From Gammaproteobacteria bacterium (GTDB taxonomy: Bacteria > Pseudomonadota > Gammaproteobacteria > Arenicellales > JAANXG01): a DNA stretch of 41,019 bases. Under the pieces are notes generated by a model. That model was not told the DNA's origin and ran no database searches. It worked only from the letters and a program-made list of their open reading frames with translations. Positions within the stretch are counted from its first letter, which is position 1. The number at the start of each line of letters is the position of its first letter. Shown here piece after piece: positions 6,821 to 15,104 of the stretch. The translations under genes were made by a program, and so were the position numbers. The stretch is from positions 4,485-45,503 of the forward strand of contig JAHEIO010000019.1 in the NCBI GenBank assembly GCA_024639325.1, given 5' to 3'.

Positions 6821-8141
6821 GGTGCTTCGCTGTGAGGGGCGGTGAAATGTGATAACCCTGCACTATATCGCACCCCAATTGCTCGAGCGATCGATACTTC
6901 TCTTCGTCTTCCACGCCTTCTGCAGTAACCAGGAGTCCCAGGTTATGGCCCAGATCAATGATGGTACGCAACACGGTTTCTTTGTCGGTGTTTCCCCGCA
7001 TGCTGTTCACTATTGATTTGTCTATCTTTAGTTCCTTCACCGGCAGATCGCATAGGTAGGCAAACGATGAATAACCGGTTCCAAAGTCATCGATCGAGAC
7101 CAGAACTCCCAGATGAGCTAACTGATTCAGTATCTCGGTTCCCTCTTCCCGATATTGCATGATGGCGGTTTCCGTGACCTCCAGGGTTAGATACTCCGGT
7201 GGGAGCGACCATATATCCAACGCGTTCTTGACTATCTCAAGCAGCTCAGGATCGTGAAGTAGTTTTGCCGACACATTTGCGGATATTTCGAGTTTCAATC
7301 CTTCACCGTGCCACGCGGCACACTGGCGTACCGCTTCGTTGATCACCCACGATGTGAGCGGCCGAATCAGGTTACCTTCTTCTGCAACGGGAATGAACTT
7401 GCTGGGACCGATCAGGCCATGATCCCGATGCGGCCAGCGCACCAATGCCTCGGCCGCAGCGATCTTTTTTTTCTCCACGTCCCATTTGGGTTGGTAGTGT
7501 AGGATCAACTGGTTCTGCTCAACCGCTGAGCGTAATTCAAGCGCGTGTGCGTAATCCGCCAGGTCCGTGTCTACAGCACCCCCGTAGTACACGGAGAATG
7601 GCCTTCCTCGCTCTGTCGCGTGGAGTAGGGCCAACGTGGCGTGTCGAACAAGCTGGTCCGTGTTTGCACAGGTGTCCGGGAAAAGAGCTACACCAAACCT
7701 CAAATCGATGTTCAAATTCAGGCCGGCAACTTCGAATGGCTCTTGAAATGCGCTCAGTAGTTTATTGATGGCGAGTGTTGGATGATCCTCACTGATCATG
7801 GAAGGTAACAGCGCGGCAAACTCTCCGTTACCCAAGCGGGCGACCGAATCGCAACCACGCAAAGCACCGCGCAGTCGCCTGCCGGTCTCACACAGAACCG
7901 CGTCTCCCGCATCCAGGCCCGTGGCAAGGTTGACGCGCCGAAATCCGACGATATCGATGATAACCAGCGCAAGCCTGCTATGCTCAGACCTGCATTTTTC
8001 GATCTCGTTATTGACCAGATGAAAGAAGTATTTTCGACCGAGCAGCCCGGTCAAAGAATCATAAAGCTCGACGACCTTGGCCGGGTCAAGTGTGTGTCCG
8101 CGTCGTAGCGCGGATGCTGATTCATGGCGTTGGTCTGGCAT
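6780..8141 (-). CDS. GGDEF-EAL protein, probable cyclic-di-GMP phosphodiesterase
   Basis: This is a cytoplasmic protein of 453 residues with a GGDEF domain (about 25-185) followed by an EAL domain (about 200-445). The cyclase signature is degenerate, GNGEF at 104-108, so diguanylate cyclase activity is unlikely and the domain may only sense or bind nucleotide. The EAL domain keeps the residues needed for hydrolysis: EAL 231-233, the Asn in ISANVS, E324 in VTETA, DDFGTG 351-356, the Lys in LKIDK, AEGVE 407-411 and Q428. There is no transmembrane segment or PAS domain. ATG 8141 has AGG-rich sequence upstream but no strong spacing. It is 45 bp downstream of the HD-GYP gene on the same strand, so the two probably form an operon devoted to cyclic-di-GMP turnover. 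Confidence 0.92.
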   Translation of the reverse strand: MPDQRHESASALRRGHTLDPAKVVELYDSLTGLLGRKYFFHLVNNEIEKCRSEHSRLALVIIDIVGFRRVNLATGLDAGDAVLCETGRRLRGALRGCDSVARLGNGEFAALLPSMISEDHPTLAINKLLSAFQEPFEVAGLNLNIDLRFGVALFPDTCANTDQLVRHATLALLHATERGRPFSVYYGGAVDTDLADYAHALELRSAVEQNQLILHYQPKWDVEKKKIAAAEALVRWPHRDHGLIGPSKFIPVAEEGNLIRPLTSWVINEAVRQCAAWHGEGLKLEISANVSAKLLHDPELLEIVKNALDIWSLPPEYLTLEVTETAIMQYREEGTEILNQLAHLGVLVSIDDFGTGYSSFAYLCDLPVKELKIDKSIVNSMRGNTDKETVLRTIIDLGHNLGLLVTAEGVEDEEKYRSLEQLGCDIVQGYHISPPLTAKHLTSLVRTGSTLAD

Positions 8142-8186
8142 CCTTTTAAAATTCCTTGAATTGACTCGGCTGTGCGCCGCTCAGTT

Positions 8187-9449
8187 TTACACGAAAAAAT
8201 CGTCTGGATTGAGCTTGTACTCGGAAGGATCAACGACCTTCGATATACTCCATTTCTCACCGTCATCATTGGTATCCTGCTTATATAGATCTACGGTCTT
8301 GGCCTCTTTCAAGCGTTTACCTTTCTTGTCCAGCACCAGCATGACATGCGGCTTAAGCTGCGCAAAGTTGTTGCGGCTGATCACCACGCCCACCTCCCCG
8401 GAACTGAGTTCCACGAAGCTGCCAACAGGGAATACCCCGATGCAGCGAATAAAATTCTCGACGACGGCGGCGGGAAACAGATTGTCCCGTTCACTATAGA
8501 GTGCCATCAGGGCCTGGAAAGAAGTTTTAGACGGCCGGTACGGACGCTCGGAGATCATCGCCACATAGCTGTCCACAATCCCTGACACCGAGGCGGTGAT
8601 CGGAATACCGGCCTCTTTCCTACCGCGCGGGTAACCGAGGCCGTTATATCGCTCATGATGTGATCGTATAATTCCTATGGAAGCCCGATCCAATCCGCTG
8701 TTTTCTCGCAACATGATTACGGAAGCATCAACGTGTATTTGCAGTAGGCGTCGATCTTGATCCGACAGCTTCTGTGTTTTCATCAATAGGCTTTCTGGCA
8801 GTTTAATTTTTCCGACGTCCTGCAACAATAAAGCTGCTCCCAGGATATTGAGCTCAGACTCGGGTAAACCCACATACCGGCCCATCGCCAAGCCGTTTAC
8901 ACACACGGCCATTGCATGGAGGTAGGTGTAATCGTCGGCACGCTTGAGTTTGATCAACAACGACGCTGCATCTGGATTACGGATGACACTGTTTACCAAT
9001 GAACCCACCGTATCTTTGACGGCAGCCGTGTCGATCGTTTTGCCGGCCTTCAGGTCTCCTATAACGTCGGCATAGACCGCGTGTGTGTCCTTCAGTATCT
9101 CACGGGTACGAGCAATTTCTTCTTCGACTGTCAGCTGATCGTGGTAGACCGGCACCAGGATCTCAGACTCGAGTTCGAACAAGCTTTCATTGGCCTCAAC
9201 ACCCTTGGCATTGACTGTGGCTACGTCGTCGTCGTCGAGGTAGCTGTCCGCTCCAATGCCATGTTGAGGATCGATATAAACGAAATTGCAAAATTCCCCG
9301 ACACGCTCCCGCTCGAACGACGACTCGACAAAAAACCCCTGGAGTTCGAAAGGGGCCTCGAATGGCACTTGATCCCAGGGGCGGTCCAGCTCAACCACAT
9401 ACATGCCTGGCTTAACGTCGCCAACCGCTACCTTCCGTTTTTGGCCCAT
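8187..9449 (-). CDS. DUF3391 / HD-GYP domain protein with altered HD motif
   Basis: This 420-residue cytoplasmic protein has an N-terminal DUF3391 domain (about 5-130, starting KVAVGDVKPGMYVVELDRPW) and an HD-GYP domain (about 150-340). HD-GYP enzymes hydrolyse cyclic-di-GMP with metal ions. The GYP part is good: HHERYNGLGYPRG at 264-276. The HD motif, however, reads LLQDVGK, with Gln210 in place of the metal-binding His, and the later D-x-Y-D block is DSYVAM. One metal ligand is therefore missing, and activity may be reduced or lost. I recall Q at this site in other DUF3391 proteins but cannot verify it. Residues 345-420 form an extra conserved tail (VGSFVELSSGEVGVV), typical of this subfamily. 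It is first in a two-gene operon with the EAL protein. Confidence 0.9.
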   Translation of the reverse strand: MGQKRKVAVGDVKPGMYVVELDRPWDQVPFEAPFELQGFFVESSFERERVGEFCNFVYIDPQHGIGADSYLDDDDVATVNAKGVEANESLFELESEILVPVYHDQLTVEEEIARTREILKDTHAVYADVIGDLKAGKTIDTAAVKDTVGSLVNSVIRNPDAASLLIKLKRADDYTYLHAMAVCVNGLAMGRYVGLPESELNILGAALLLQDVGKIKLPESLLMKTQKLSDQDRRLLQIHVDASVIMLRENSGLDRASIGIIRSHHERYNGLGYPRGRKEAGIPITASVSGIVDSYVAMISERPYRPSKTSFQALMALYSERDNLFPAAVVENFIRCIGVFPVGSFVELSSGEVGVVISRNNFAQLKPHVMLVLDKKGKRLKEAKTVDLYKQDTNDDGEKWSISKVVDPSEYKLNPDDFFV

Positions 9450-10002
9450 AATCTCGATTTTTTACTGCAATCAGTCTCACCTTCCTTACCCCTAAGGATA
9501 GACCACAGCGGCGCCGCTTCAACAAGAATGGGACCACATCCGGCGCAATGTTACGGATAGTATTACCGGACGCTTACCCCTCCTCCCCGGAATCCTGCAA
9601 TTCGCGAAAAATCACAGGAATGTCCCGCATAATGTTCGTCTAACCCACGTGTTTCAACAGGATCCCGAGAAAAGACCAGGGCCAGAGGGGCCTGGCCCGG
9701 ACAGCGCCGGGATAGGCGCTTCCAAGACGGACCGTGTTGGACGAAACCATGGATTTCACTGTTTGCAATGCTTGACAATCATCCCTGGCCGCCTGGTCAG
9801 CAATGCGGGTTAGCCATCGGGCATTCGGAGCGGGTCGTACTCTCCTCAATATGAAGAGAATGATGGCCTTGGGTTTGGCAAATACGATGTTAAAATCAGG
9901 ACCAGTGAGCCGCGTCGCTTTTTACTCAAGTGTGATAGCGAATGCGGACGCCAGTCCAATACAAAAGCGAGTAACAGCGCGTTTAATCATACCGGAGATA
10001 TT
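9450..10002. other. Intergenic stretch of about 550 bp with a hairpin and a weak promoter
   Basis: No gene is supported here. GGGCCAG (9679-9685) and CTGGCCC (9692-9698) form a perfect 7-bp stem with a 6-nt loop and no T-run. A weak sigma-70-like pair, TTGGGT (9869-9874) and TAAAAT (9891-9896) with 16 bp spacing, could drive the ferritin-like gene at 10003. The region is the divergent space between that gene and the HD-GYP gene, so promoters for both should lie in it. Confidence 0.4.
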
Positions 10003-10425
10003 ATGTCCACTGTGTCTGAAAACAGGGCCCTTGTGGCCAAACTCAACCGGGCCTTGGGTCTGGAAATGCGAGCGGAAGTGATGTACGCCCATTACGCTGA
10101 ATACGTCAAGGGTATAAATCGGCTCTACCTGAAAACCTATTTTGAGGCGGAAGCCACTGAATCTTTCACGCACGCCGGTTCGGTCCGACACGCGATCAAT
10201 CAGTTGGGCGGTGAGGCGGTAACAGATCGTGATACCACCCCTATTCGCCATACCACCGATTATCAAGTCATGCTGCAAGAGGTGCTCAAGACCGAACAGC
10301 TGGCGGCGGAGACTTATCATGGAATTCTTCAAATGGTTACCGATAACGAGGAACTTTACGATGCAATAGAGCAAATCTACTTCGCCGAAGTTCGCAGCGT
10401 CGAGGAATTGAACCAACTTATCTAG
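10003..10425 (+). CDS. Ferritin-like (bacterioferritin-family) protein
   Basis: This is a small all-helical protein of 140 residues in the ferritin-like superfamily. It has the four-helix arrangement with acidic and histidine side chains spaced for a di-iron site: E21/E25 in LGLEMRAEVMYAHY, E49 and H54 in EATESFTHAGS, E102 near LKTEQLAAETYHGIL, and FAEVRSVEEL near the end. LNRALGLEMRAEVMYAHYAE and INQLGGEAV follow the bacterioferritin pattern, but the usual ExxH is spaced as ExxxH (ESFTH). Whether it stores iron, binds haem or only handles di-iron chemistry is uncertain. ATG 10003 has CCGGAG seven bases upstream. The stop TAG (10423-10425) lies inside the CTAG that begins the dispersed repeat, so the repeat supplies the end of the protein. 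Confidence 0.82.
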   Translation: MSTVSENRALVAKLNRALGLEMRAEVMYAHYAEYVKGINRLYLKTYFEAEATESFTHAGSVRHAINQLGGEAVTDRDTTPIRHTTDYQVMLQEVLKTEQLAAETYHGILQMVTDNEELYDAIEQIYFAEVRSVEELNQLI

Positions 10426-10497
10426 TGTACTCCGTGGTAAATTCGGTGACATTCAGCGAAGCGACAAGCATCCGAATTCAAGGCGCATTCGCGAAGC
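10422..10497 (+). repeat. 76-bp dispersed repeat, copy A
   Basis: This matches the reverse complement of 15029-15104 at 72 of 76 positions without gaps; the four differences lie in the first 25 bases and the last 51 are identical. It begins CTAGTGTAC, and the TAG in it is the stop codon of the ferritin-like gene. The core contains GAATTC and the palindrome TTCGCGAA. Outside the 76 bp the two copies share nothing. Confidence 0.92.
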
Positions 10498-10627
10498 CGA
10501 ACCGTGTCGACCCCTGAAAGTCGATCTAAGAAAACCACAAAAAGTAACGCCCTATAATAGCGAAAGCCCGGTGTCTTGTTTAGAATCAGCCTTTTTCCTG
10601 ATTACAGAAAATTCTCGGAGCAAGTTA

Positions 10628-10884
10628 ATGCAAAAGCTGGTTCTTCTGTTCGCCGGCTCATCACTGAGTACGGTGGCAGTCGCCGACGCGTCCAAAGGCG
10701 AAGCGGATTTCTCCAGCCTGAATGGCGGGCGATGTCACAGCTGTCATTGCACCGATGGAAAAAAATCCGTCGGACCCGGCTTGGAAGGAGTCAGGCAACG
10801 CCATTCCCGCGAACGTTGTGTAAAAAAAATCCCATGAGTGGCGAAGAGCTGCAAGATATGCTGGACTCTCTGTCAACGCTTTAG
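10628..10884 (+). pseudogene. Broken class I c-type cytochrome
   Basis: From ATG 10628 (GGAG about nine bases upstream) the frame encodes a signal-peptide-like start (MQKLVLLFAGSSLSTVAVAD), then the haem attachment motif CHSCH (about residue 37) and SVGPGLEGV, as in short periplasmic cytochromes c. At a run of eight A (10822-10829) the frame slips: the original frame stops at TGA 10836, while the -1 frame continues KNPMSGEELQDMLDSLSTL to TAG 10884, a normal cytochrome C-terminus. A ninth A would restore one frame. Even then, the segment that should hold the axial Met (a KMPP-type motif) is missing, pointing to an internal deletion as well. It is probably a pseudogene. A sequencing slip at poly-A could explain the frameshift but not the lost ligand. 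Confidence 0.75.
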
Positions 10885-10895
10885 GCGCACTCGTA

Positions 10896-11432
10896 GTGAT
10901 TGAGATCGAAAACACCAAACTGGATGGTGTGAAAATAGTCAAACCGAGGGTTTTCGGGGATGAACGTGGCTTTTTCATGGAGACGTTCAATGCCAGGGAC
11001 GCCGGTGACGCCGGTCTCGCTGTTTCATACGTTCAGGATAATCATTCGCAATCCTCACGGGGCGTCCTGCGCGGCCTCCATTATCAATACCCGCAGTGGC
11101 AGGGTAAACTGGTCAGGGTCGTGGGCGGAGAGGTTTTCGACGTTGCCGTTGACATCCGCAAAGACTCGGAGACTTACGGCAGATGGTTTGGTCTGAATCT
11201 TTCCGCTGAAAACAAACTGCAGATGTACGTACCGGAAGGTTTCGCCCACGGCTTCGCAGTATTGTCCGCAACGGCTGACGTCATTTATAAGTGCACCACG
11301 CTGTATGAACCCAGTCAGGACCGCTGCCTGTTGTGGAATGATCCCGATATTGGCATCGAGTGGCCCCTACAAAATCCTATCATTTCGGAAAAAGACAAAA
11401 AAGGCAGTAAATTCAGAGACCTCGATTTATAG
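10896..11432 (+). CDS. rmlC: dTDP-4-dehydrorhamnose 3,5-epimerase
   Basis: This enzyme epimerises C3 and C5 of dTDP-4-keto-6-deoxyglucose, the third step of dTDP-L-rhamnose synthesis for surface polysaccharide. The product is a 178-residue cupin. It has the family start (PRVFGDERGFFMETFN), the catalytic His in RGVLRGLHYQYP (about residue 62), GEVFDVAVDIRKDS with the partner Asp/Arg, and FAHGFAVLS and DVIYKCTTLYEP around the active site. The length is standard. The start is GTG 10896; no strong ribosome-binding site is visible, and the gene follows the cytochrome remnant by 11 bp. rmlD lies 125 bp downstream on the same strand. rmlA and rmlB are not in the window and must be elsewhere. Confidence 0.95.
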   Translation: MIEIENTKLDGVKIVKPRVFGDERGFFMETFNARDAGDAGLAVSYVQDNHSQSSRGVLRGLHYQYPQWQGKLVRVVGGEVFDVAVDIRKDSETYGRWFGLNLSAENKLQMYVPEGFAHGFAVLSATADVIYKCTTLYEPSQDRCLLWNDPDIGIEWPLQNPIISEKDKKGSKFRDLDL

Positions 11433-11557
11433 TCCGTATTTCTCAGCAAGCGGCGATGGAACCATAATAAAGCAATGCGAATGAATCGGTATTTGGTTTT
11501 GCCTGAAAAAATGCGTGTATTCGCAACGGCTATCCTGGTGAGAAACCCGGCTTAGAT

Positions 11558-12433
11558 ATGCGAATACTGGTATTTGGGAAGACCGGCCAGGTGGGTTCCG
11601 GGTTGGCCAAGGATCTGGGCGGCATGGGTTCCGTGCGGTGTGTGGGACGGACCGAGGCGGACCTGTCCGATCTGGCTGCGGTCGAAAATATAATCCAGGA
11701 GGATCACCCGGACGTCATCATAAACGCAGCGGCATACACCAATGTGGACCATGCCGAGACCGATGTCGAGATTGCCCGTCTTGTCAACGCCAGGGCGCCG
11801 GGCGTAATGGCGGAAATGGCGGCGGTCAACGACGCATGGATCGTACATTACTCCACCGATTACGTTTTTGATGGTGAACTGGACGCTCCGTACGCCGAGG
11901 AGGCGGTCAAAAATCCAAAAAATGTGTACGGTGATACGAAATCTTCCGGAGAGGACGCGATCCGGCAGGCGACGGATCGTCATTTGATCATTCGTACCAG
12001 CTGGGTGTACTCGAACGAGGGCAGGAACTTCCTGAATACCGTATTGCGCCTGGCGAGCCAGCAGGGTGAGCTGAGAATCGTGGACGATCAGATGGGGACC
12101 CCCACGTATGCAAGGATACTGTCTAGAACGACCGCGGCGATGTTGAAAAGAATTTCCGCAGATCGGAACGACTCGAATCTGGCGGGGATTTACAATGTAA
12201 CGTGTGAAGGGGCCACCACATGGTACGGGTTTGCCTGCGAAATCCTGCGCTGTGCCGGAATAGACAAAGTGAGTATCGAACCGATCGGCACGGGTGACTA
12301 CCCAACGCCGGCTGAAAGGCCGCGCTATTCAGTGCTCGACACTTCGAAACTGGATCGAGTTTACGGATTGCGTTTGCCACCTTGGCAGGCGTCGTTGAAA
12401 GAATGTATGGCGGAACGTGCCGTTCAACGATGA
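11558..12433 (+). CDS. rmlD: dTDP-4-dehydrorhamnose reductase
   Basis: This is the final enzyme of dTDP-L-rhamnose synthesis, an extended short-chain dehydrogenase that reduces the 4-keto group with NAD(P)H. It has 291 residues. The Rossmann motif is FGKTGQVGSGL at 6-16. NAAAYTNVDHAE matches the nucleotide-binding loop, STDYVFDG carries the catalytic Thr/Ser region, and YGDTKSSGE contains the catalytic Tyr-x3-Lys. RTSWVY and PTYARILSRTTAAML complete the family pattern. The start ATG 11558 lies two bases after the end of a 24-codon frame (11481-11555), which could be a leader peptide but has no supporting feature. The last 17 bp overlap the helicase gene, indicating cotranscription. Confidence 0.95.
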   Translation: MRILVFGKTGQVGSGLAKDLGGMGSVRCVGRTEADLSDLAAVENIIQEDHPDVIINAAAYTNVDHAETDVEIARLVNARAPGVMAEMAAVNDAWIVHYSTDYVFDGELDAPYAEEAVKNPKNVYGDTKSSGEDAIRQATDRHLIIRTSWVYSNEGRNFLNTVLRLASQQGELRIVDDQMGTPTYARILSRTTAAMLKRISADRNDSNLAGIYNVTCEGATTWYGFACEILRCAGIDKVSIEPIGTGDYPTPAERPRYSVLDTSKLDRVYGLRLPPWQASLKECMAERAVQR

Positions 12434-14351
12434 AAGCGGAGAGCTGCTGGGTCCTGACGGCCCGTTTGTCGGTTCGATACCGGGATTTCAGCCCAGATCG
12501 AGTCAGGTCAAGATGGCGGATGCGGTGGCACGGTGTCTGGCCGACAACGACGTATATGTAGTTGAATCCGGAACGGGTACTGGAAAAACCTTCGCTTATC
12601 TGGTTCCGGCCGTTTTGTCCGATAAACGGGTGATCGTTTCAACGGGCACCAAACCTCTGCAAGACCAACTCTACCACCGCGACCTGCCCGCGGTTCTGCG
12701 GGTTGTCAATACGACCGCCAGGGTCGCCCTGCTAAAGGGCCGGGCAAACTATTTATGCAAGCATCGGTTGGCTTTCGCCACCCAACAAATGGACCTGTCG
12801 CCGGACGGCACGACCAGGGAGCTTCTCGAGGTGGAAAAGTGGGCCCGTGAAACGATGACTGGCGATCTGGCGGAATTGACCGCGATTGCGGAAGACTCGA
12901 CGGTCCGGGGAACGGTCACTTCGACAGTTGACAATTGCCTCGGATCGAGATGCCCGCAATATGACGATTGCTATGTCAACCGGGCGCGTCGGGCGGCGCT
13001 TGCTGCGGATATTCTGGTAATAAACCATCATCTTTTTTGTGCAGACCTCGTGCTGAGAGAAGATGGCTTTGGTCAGCTATTGCCGGGTGCCGATGCGGTA
13101 ATCTTCGATGAAGCACACCAACTCGCTGAGGTGGCGACGAACTTCCTCGGAATTTCCGTGAGTTCCAATCAGATTCGGGAACTGTGCCGGGACATCGCTG
13201 CAGAAGAGATGCGCGAGCAGAGCCAGGTGCGCGGACTCTTGGAATCGGTGCAAAGCGTTCAATCAGTGCTCGAAAAACTCGCCGGGTGTGTCGGGACCTC
13301 GAACGAACGACAGGGATGGGATGCGTTTGGCAGCGATGCTGACATCATTGACCGTCTGCACCTGCTGTTGACCAGGATCTGTGACCTTGGTGATATCCTC
13401 GAACTTGCCGCGCCGGCCGGCGAGGGAATGACCCGCTGCTGGCAGCGTGTCCTGGTCTGCGCGGAGCGATTGAGCAGATTTTCGGAATCGTCCGGCTCGC
13501 GATACGTGCGGTGGATGGAAACCGGACGGCAATGGTTCAGGTTCCATGAAACACCGCTGCAACTCGGTGAATCACTCAGGCCGTATCTTCATGACCGTGG
13601 CAAAGCCTGGTTCTATACCTCCGCGACGCTTTCGGTCAAAGGTGATTTTTCCTATTTCTGTGACCAGCTTGGGATCGATGCCGCGGAATCGTTCAGCCTG
13701 GACAGCCCGTTCGACTATCGAGCACAGGCGCGGTTGTACATCCCTCGTGGATTGCGCGATCCACGACAACCCGGGTATGTTAGAGAAGTCGTCATGAAAG
13801 CGCTGCCGGTATTGGAGATCGTAAGAGGACGTACATTCTTTTTATTCACCAGCCATAGCGCGCTGCGAGAAGCCCGCGACGTACTGACAGAATGTTCGCA
13901 CTACCATTTGTTGGTGCAGGGTCAAAAACCCCGAACCGAGCTTCTACACCAGTTCCGAACGACACCGGGTGCGGTGCTCCTGGGAACGTCGAGTTTTTGG
14001 GAAGGCGTGGATGTCCGGGGCCCGGCCTTGTCCTGCGTCATCATCGACAAGTTGCCATTTGCTTCTCCCACGGATCCGGTTTTACGCGCCAGACTGGAAG
14101 CCATCGAATCCGAGGGGGGCAGGCCTTTCTTGGACCATCAGCTGCCGCACGCCGTGATCGCGCTGAAGCAGGGGGTCGGCAGGCTCATCCGGGACCGCAA
14201 TGACGTCGGCATCCTGATGTTGTGCGATCCTCGATTGCTAAGCAAAGGTTACGGCAAGGTGTTCCTGAACAGCATTCCGGATATTCCGGCGACCCGGGAC
14301 ATCGAAGAGGTCCGGCGGTTTTTCGATGAATCGAGCGGAGCCGGGGAGTGA
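12417..14351 (+). CDS. yoaA: DinG-family ATP-dependent DNA helicase (YoaA-like)
   Basis: This is an XPD-like superfamily 2 helicase of 644 residues with an iron-sulfur cluster, acting 5'-3' in DNA repair. Walker A is SGTGTGKT (51-58). Four cysteines at 114, 174, 179 and 185 fit the Fe-S ligand pattern (YLC, NCLGSRCPQYDDC). Walker B is the DEAH box at 231-234. The C-terminal helicase motifs include FLFTSHSALREA, GTSSFWEGVDVRG and the motif VI block KQGVGRLIRDRNDVG. It is closest by recall to YoaA, and it lies directly upstream of tsaB as yoaA does in other gammaproteobacteria. The start is GTG 12417, inside the rmlD end. An internal start is unlikely because residues 20-35 (GFQPRSSQVKMADAV) belong to the Q motif. 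Confidence 0.92.
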   Translation: MPFNDESGELLGPDGPFVGSIPGFQPRSSQVKMADAVARCLADNDVYVVESGTGTGKTFAYLVPAVLSDKRVIVSTGTKPLQDQLYHRDLPAVLRVVNTTARVALLKGRANYLCKHRLAFATQQMDLSPDGTTRELLEVEKWARETMTGDLAELTAIAEDSTVRGTVTSTVDNCLGSRCPQYDDCYVNRARRAALAADILVINHHLFCADLVLREDGFGQLLPGADAVIFDEAHQLAEVATNFLGISVSSNQIRELCRDIAAEEMREQSQVRGLLESVQSVQSVLEKLAGCVGTSNERQGWDAFGSDADIIDRLHLLLTRICDLGDILELAAPAGEGMTRCWQRVLVCAERLSRFSESSGSRYVRWMETGRQWFRFHETPLQLGESLRPYLHDRGKAWFYTSATLSVKGDFSYFCDQLGIDAAESFSLDSPFDYRAQARLYIPRGLRDPRQPGYVREVVMKALPVLEIVRGRTFFLFTSHSALREARDVLTECSHYHLLVQGQKPRTELLHQFRTTPGAVLLGTSSFWEGVDVRGPALSCVIIDKLPFASPTDPVLRARLEAIESEGGRPFLDHQLPHAVIALKQGVGRLIRDRNDVGILMLCDPRLLSKGYGKVFLNSIPDIPATRDIEEVRRFFDESSGAGE

Positions 14352-15013
14352 AGCTGCTCGCCCTGGATACCTCCACGCAGGCCTGTTCAGCGGCCATTTG
14401 GCTCGATGGCCAGGCCGTCGAGGTTTTGGAGATCGCATCGAACCGACACTCAAGCCTGATCCTGACAATGGTTGACCGGGTGCTTGCGGAGAGCGGAACG
14501 AGTTTGAACCAGTGCGACGCCATCGCATTTAGCCGGGGGCCGGGTTCATTTACCGGGCTGCGAATCGGTGTGGGCGTAGTCCAGGGATTGGCTTATGGTG
14601 CGGATGTTCCAGTGTTGCCCATATCGTCACTGCGGGCGCAGGCCGCGAGAGCGGGGGCGGGAGCGAAAAACGTTCTCGCCGCATTCGACGCCCGGATGCG
14701 GCAGGTGTATTGGGGTTTGTATCGACTGAATACGGACGGTTACGCCCAAGCCGACAACGATATCATGCTGACCGCGCCGGAGCTGGTACGCGTGCCCGTC
14801 GCAAAAAAGTGGTTAGCTGCCGGCGGGGGGTGTGATCTTTACCGGGAGATAATCGAGGCGGCGAACTCGGGAGCAGAAATCAGTTTCATCCCGCGAAGTC
14901 ATCCTCACGCCACTGACGTCGCAAGGCTTGGGGCAGTTGATTATCGTGCCGGAAGGGCGGTGCCCGCGGCGTTAGCGCTGCCGGAGTATGTGCGAAATCA
15001 GGTGACGACCTGA
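14348..15013 (+). CDS. tsaB: tRNA threonylcarbamoyladenosine biosynthesis protein TsaB
   Basis: TsaB (YeaZ) is the non-catalytic partner of TsaD and TsaE in making the universal t6A37 modification of ANN-decoding tRNAs. It has 221 residues and an ASKHA/actin-like fold. Typical pieces are the N-terminal LALDTSTQACSAAIW, the conserved FSRGPGSFTGLRIGVGVVQGLAYG (in part), and AAFDARMRQVYWGLY. The GTG start at 14348 overlaps the helicase stop by 4 bp, so it is translationally coupled. It is convergent with the minus-strand gene at 15101, and repeat copy B lies between the two. The other threonylcarbamoyl-related gene here, yciO at 29097, is distant. Confidence 0.94.
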   Translation: MKLLALDTSTQACSAAIWLDGQAVEVLEIASNRHSSLILTMVDRVLAESGTSLNQCDAIAFSRGPGSFTGLRIGVGVVQGLAYGADVPVLPISSLRAQAARAGAGAKNVLAAFDARMRQVYWGLYRLNTDGYAQADNDIMLTAPELVRVPVAKKWLAAGGGCDLYREIIEAANSGAEISFIPRSHPHATDVARLGAVDYRAGRAVPAALALPEYVRNQVTT

Positions 15014-15023
15014 GAAATGCGCG

Positions 15024-15104
15024 CTAGTGCTTCGCGAATGCGCCTTGAATTCGGATGCTTGTCGCTTCGCTGAATGTCACAGGATTTACGACGGGGTACA
15101 CTAG
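15024..15104 (-). repeat. 76-bp dispersed repeat, copy B, with CTAGTG at both ends
   Basis: The reverse complement of 15029-15104 matches copy A (10422-10497) at 72 of 76 positions. On the minus strand it begins CTAGTGTACCCC, and its TAG (15101-15103) is the stop codon of the exported-protein gene. At the other end the plus strand reads CTAGTGC (15024-15030), so this copy is bounded by inverted CTAGTG words. CTAG at both edges fits either short terminal repeats or a 4-bp target duplication. It lies between convergent genes and has no coding capacity. Confidence 0.9.

Noticed and set aside
11481-11555. A 24-codon frame ending two bases before rmlD, a possible leader peptide
   Set aside because: No ribosome-binding site, no run of regulatory codons and no alternative RNA structures are visible; short frames of this size are common by chance.
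10422-15104. The inverted repeats as ends of a composite transposon carrying rmlC-rmlD-yoaA-tsaB
   Set aside because: There is no transposase, the content is core chromosomal genes in a usual order, and the copies lack long terminal repeats.
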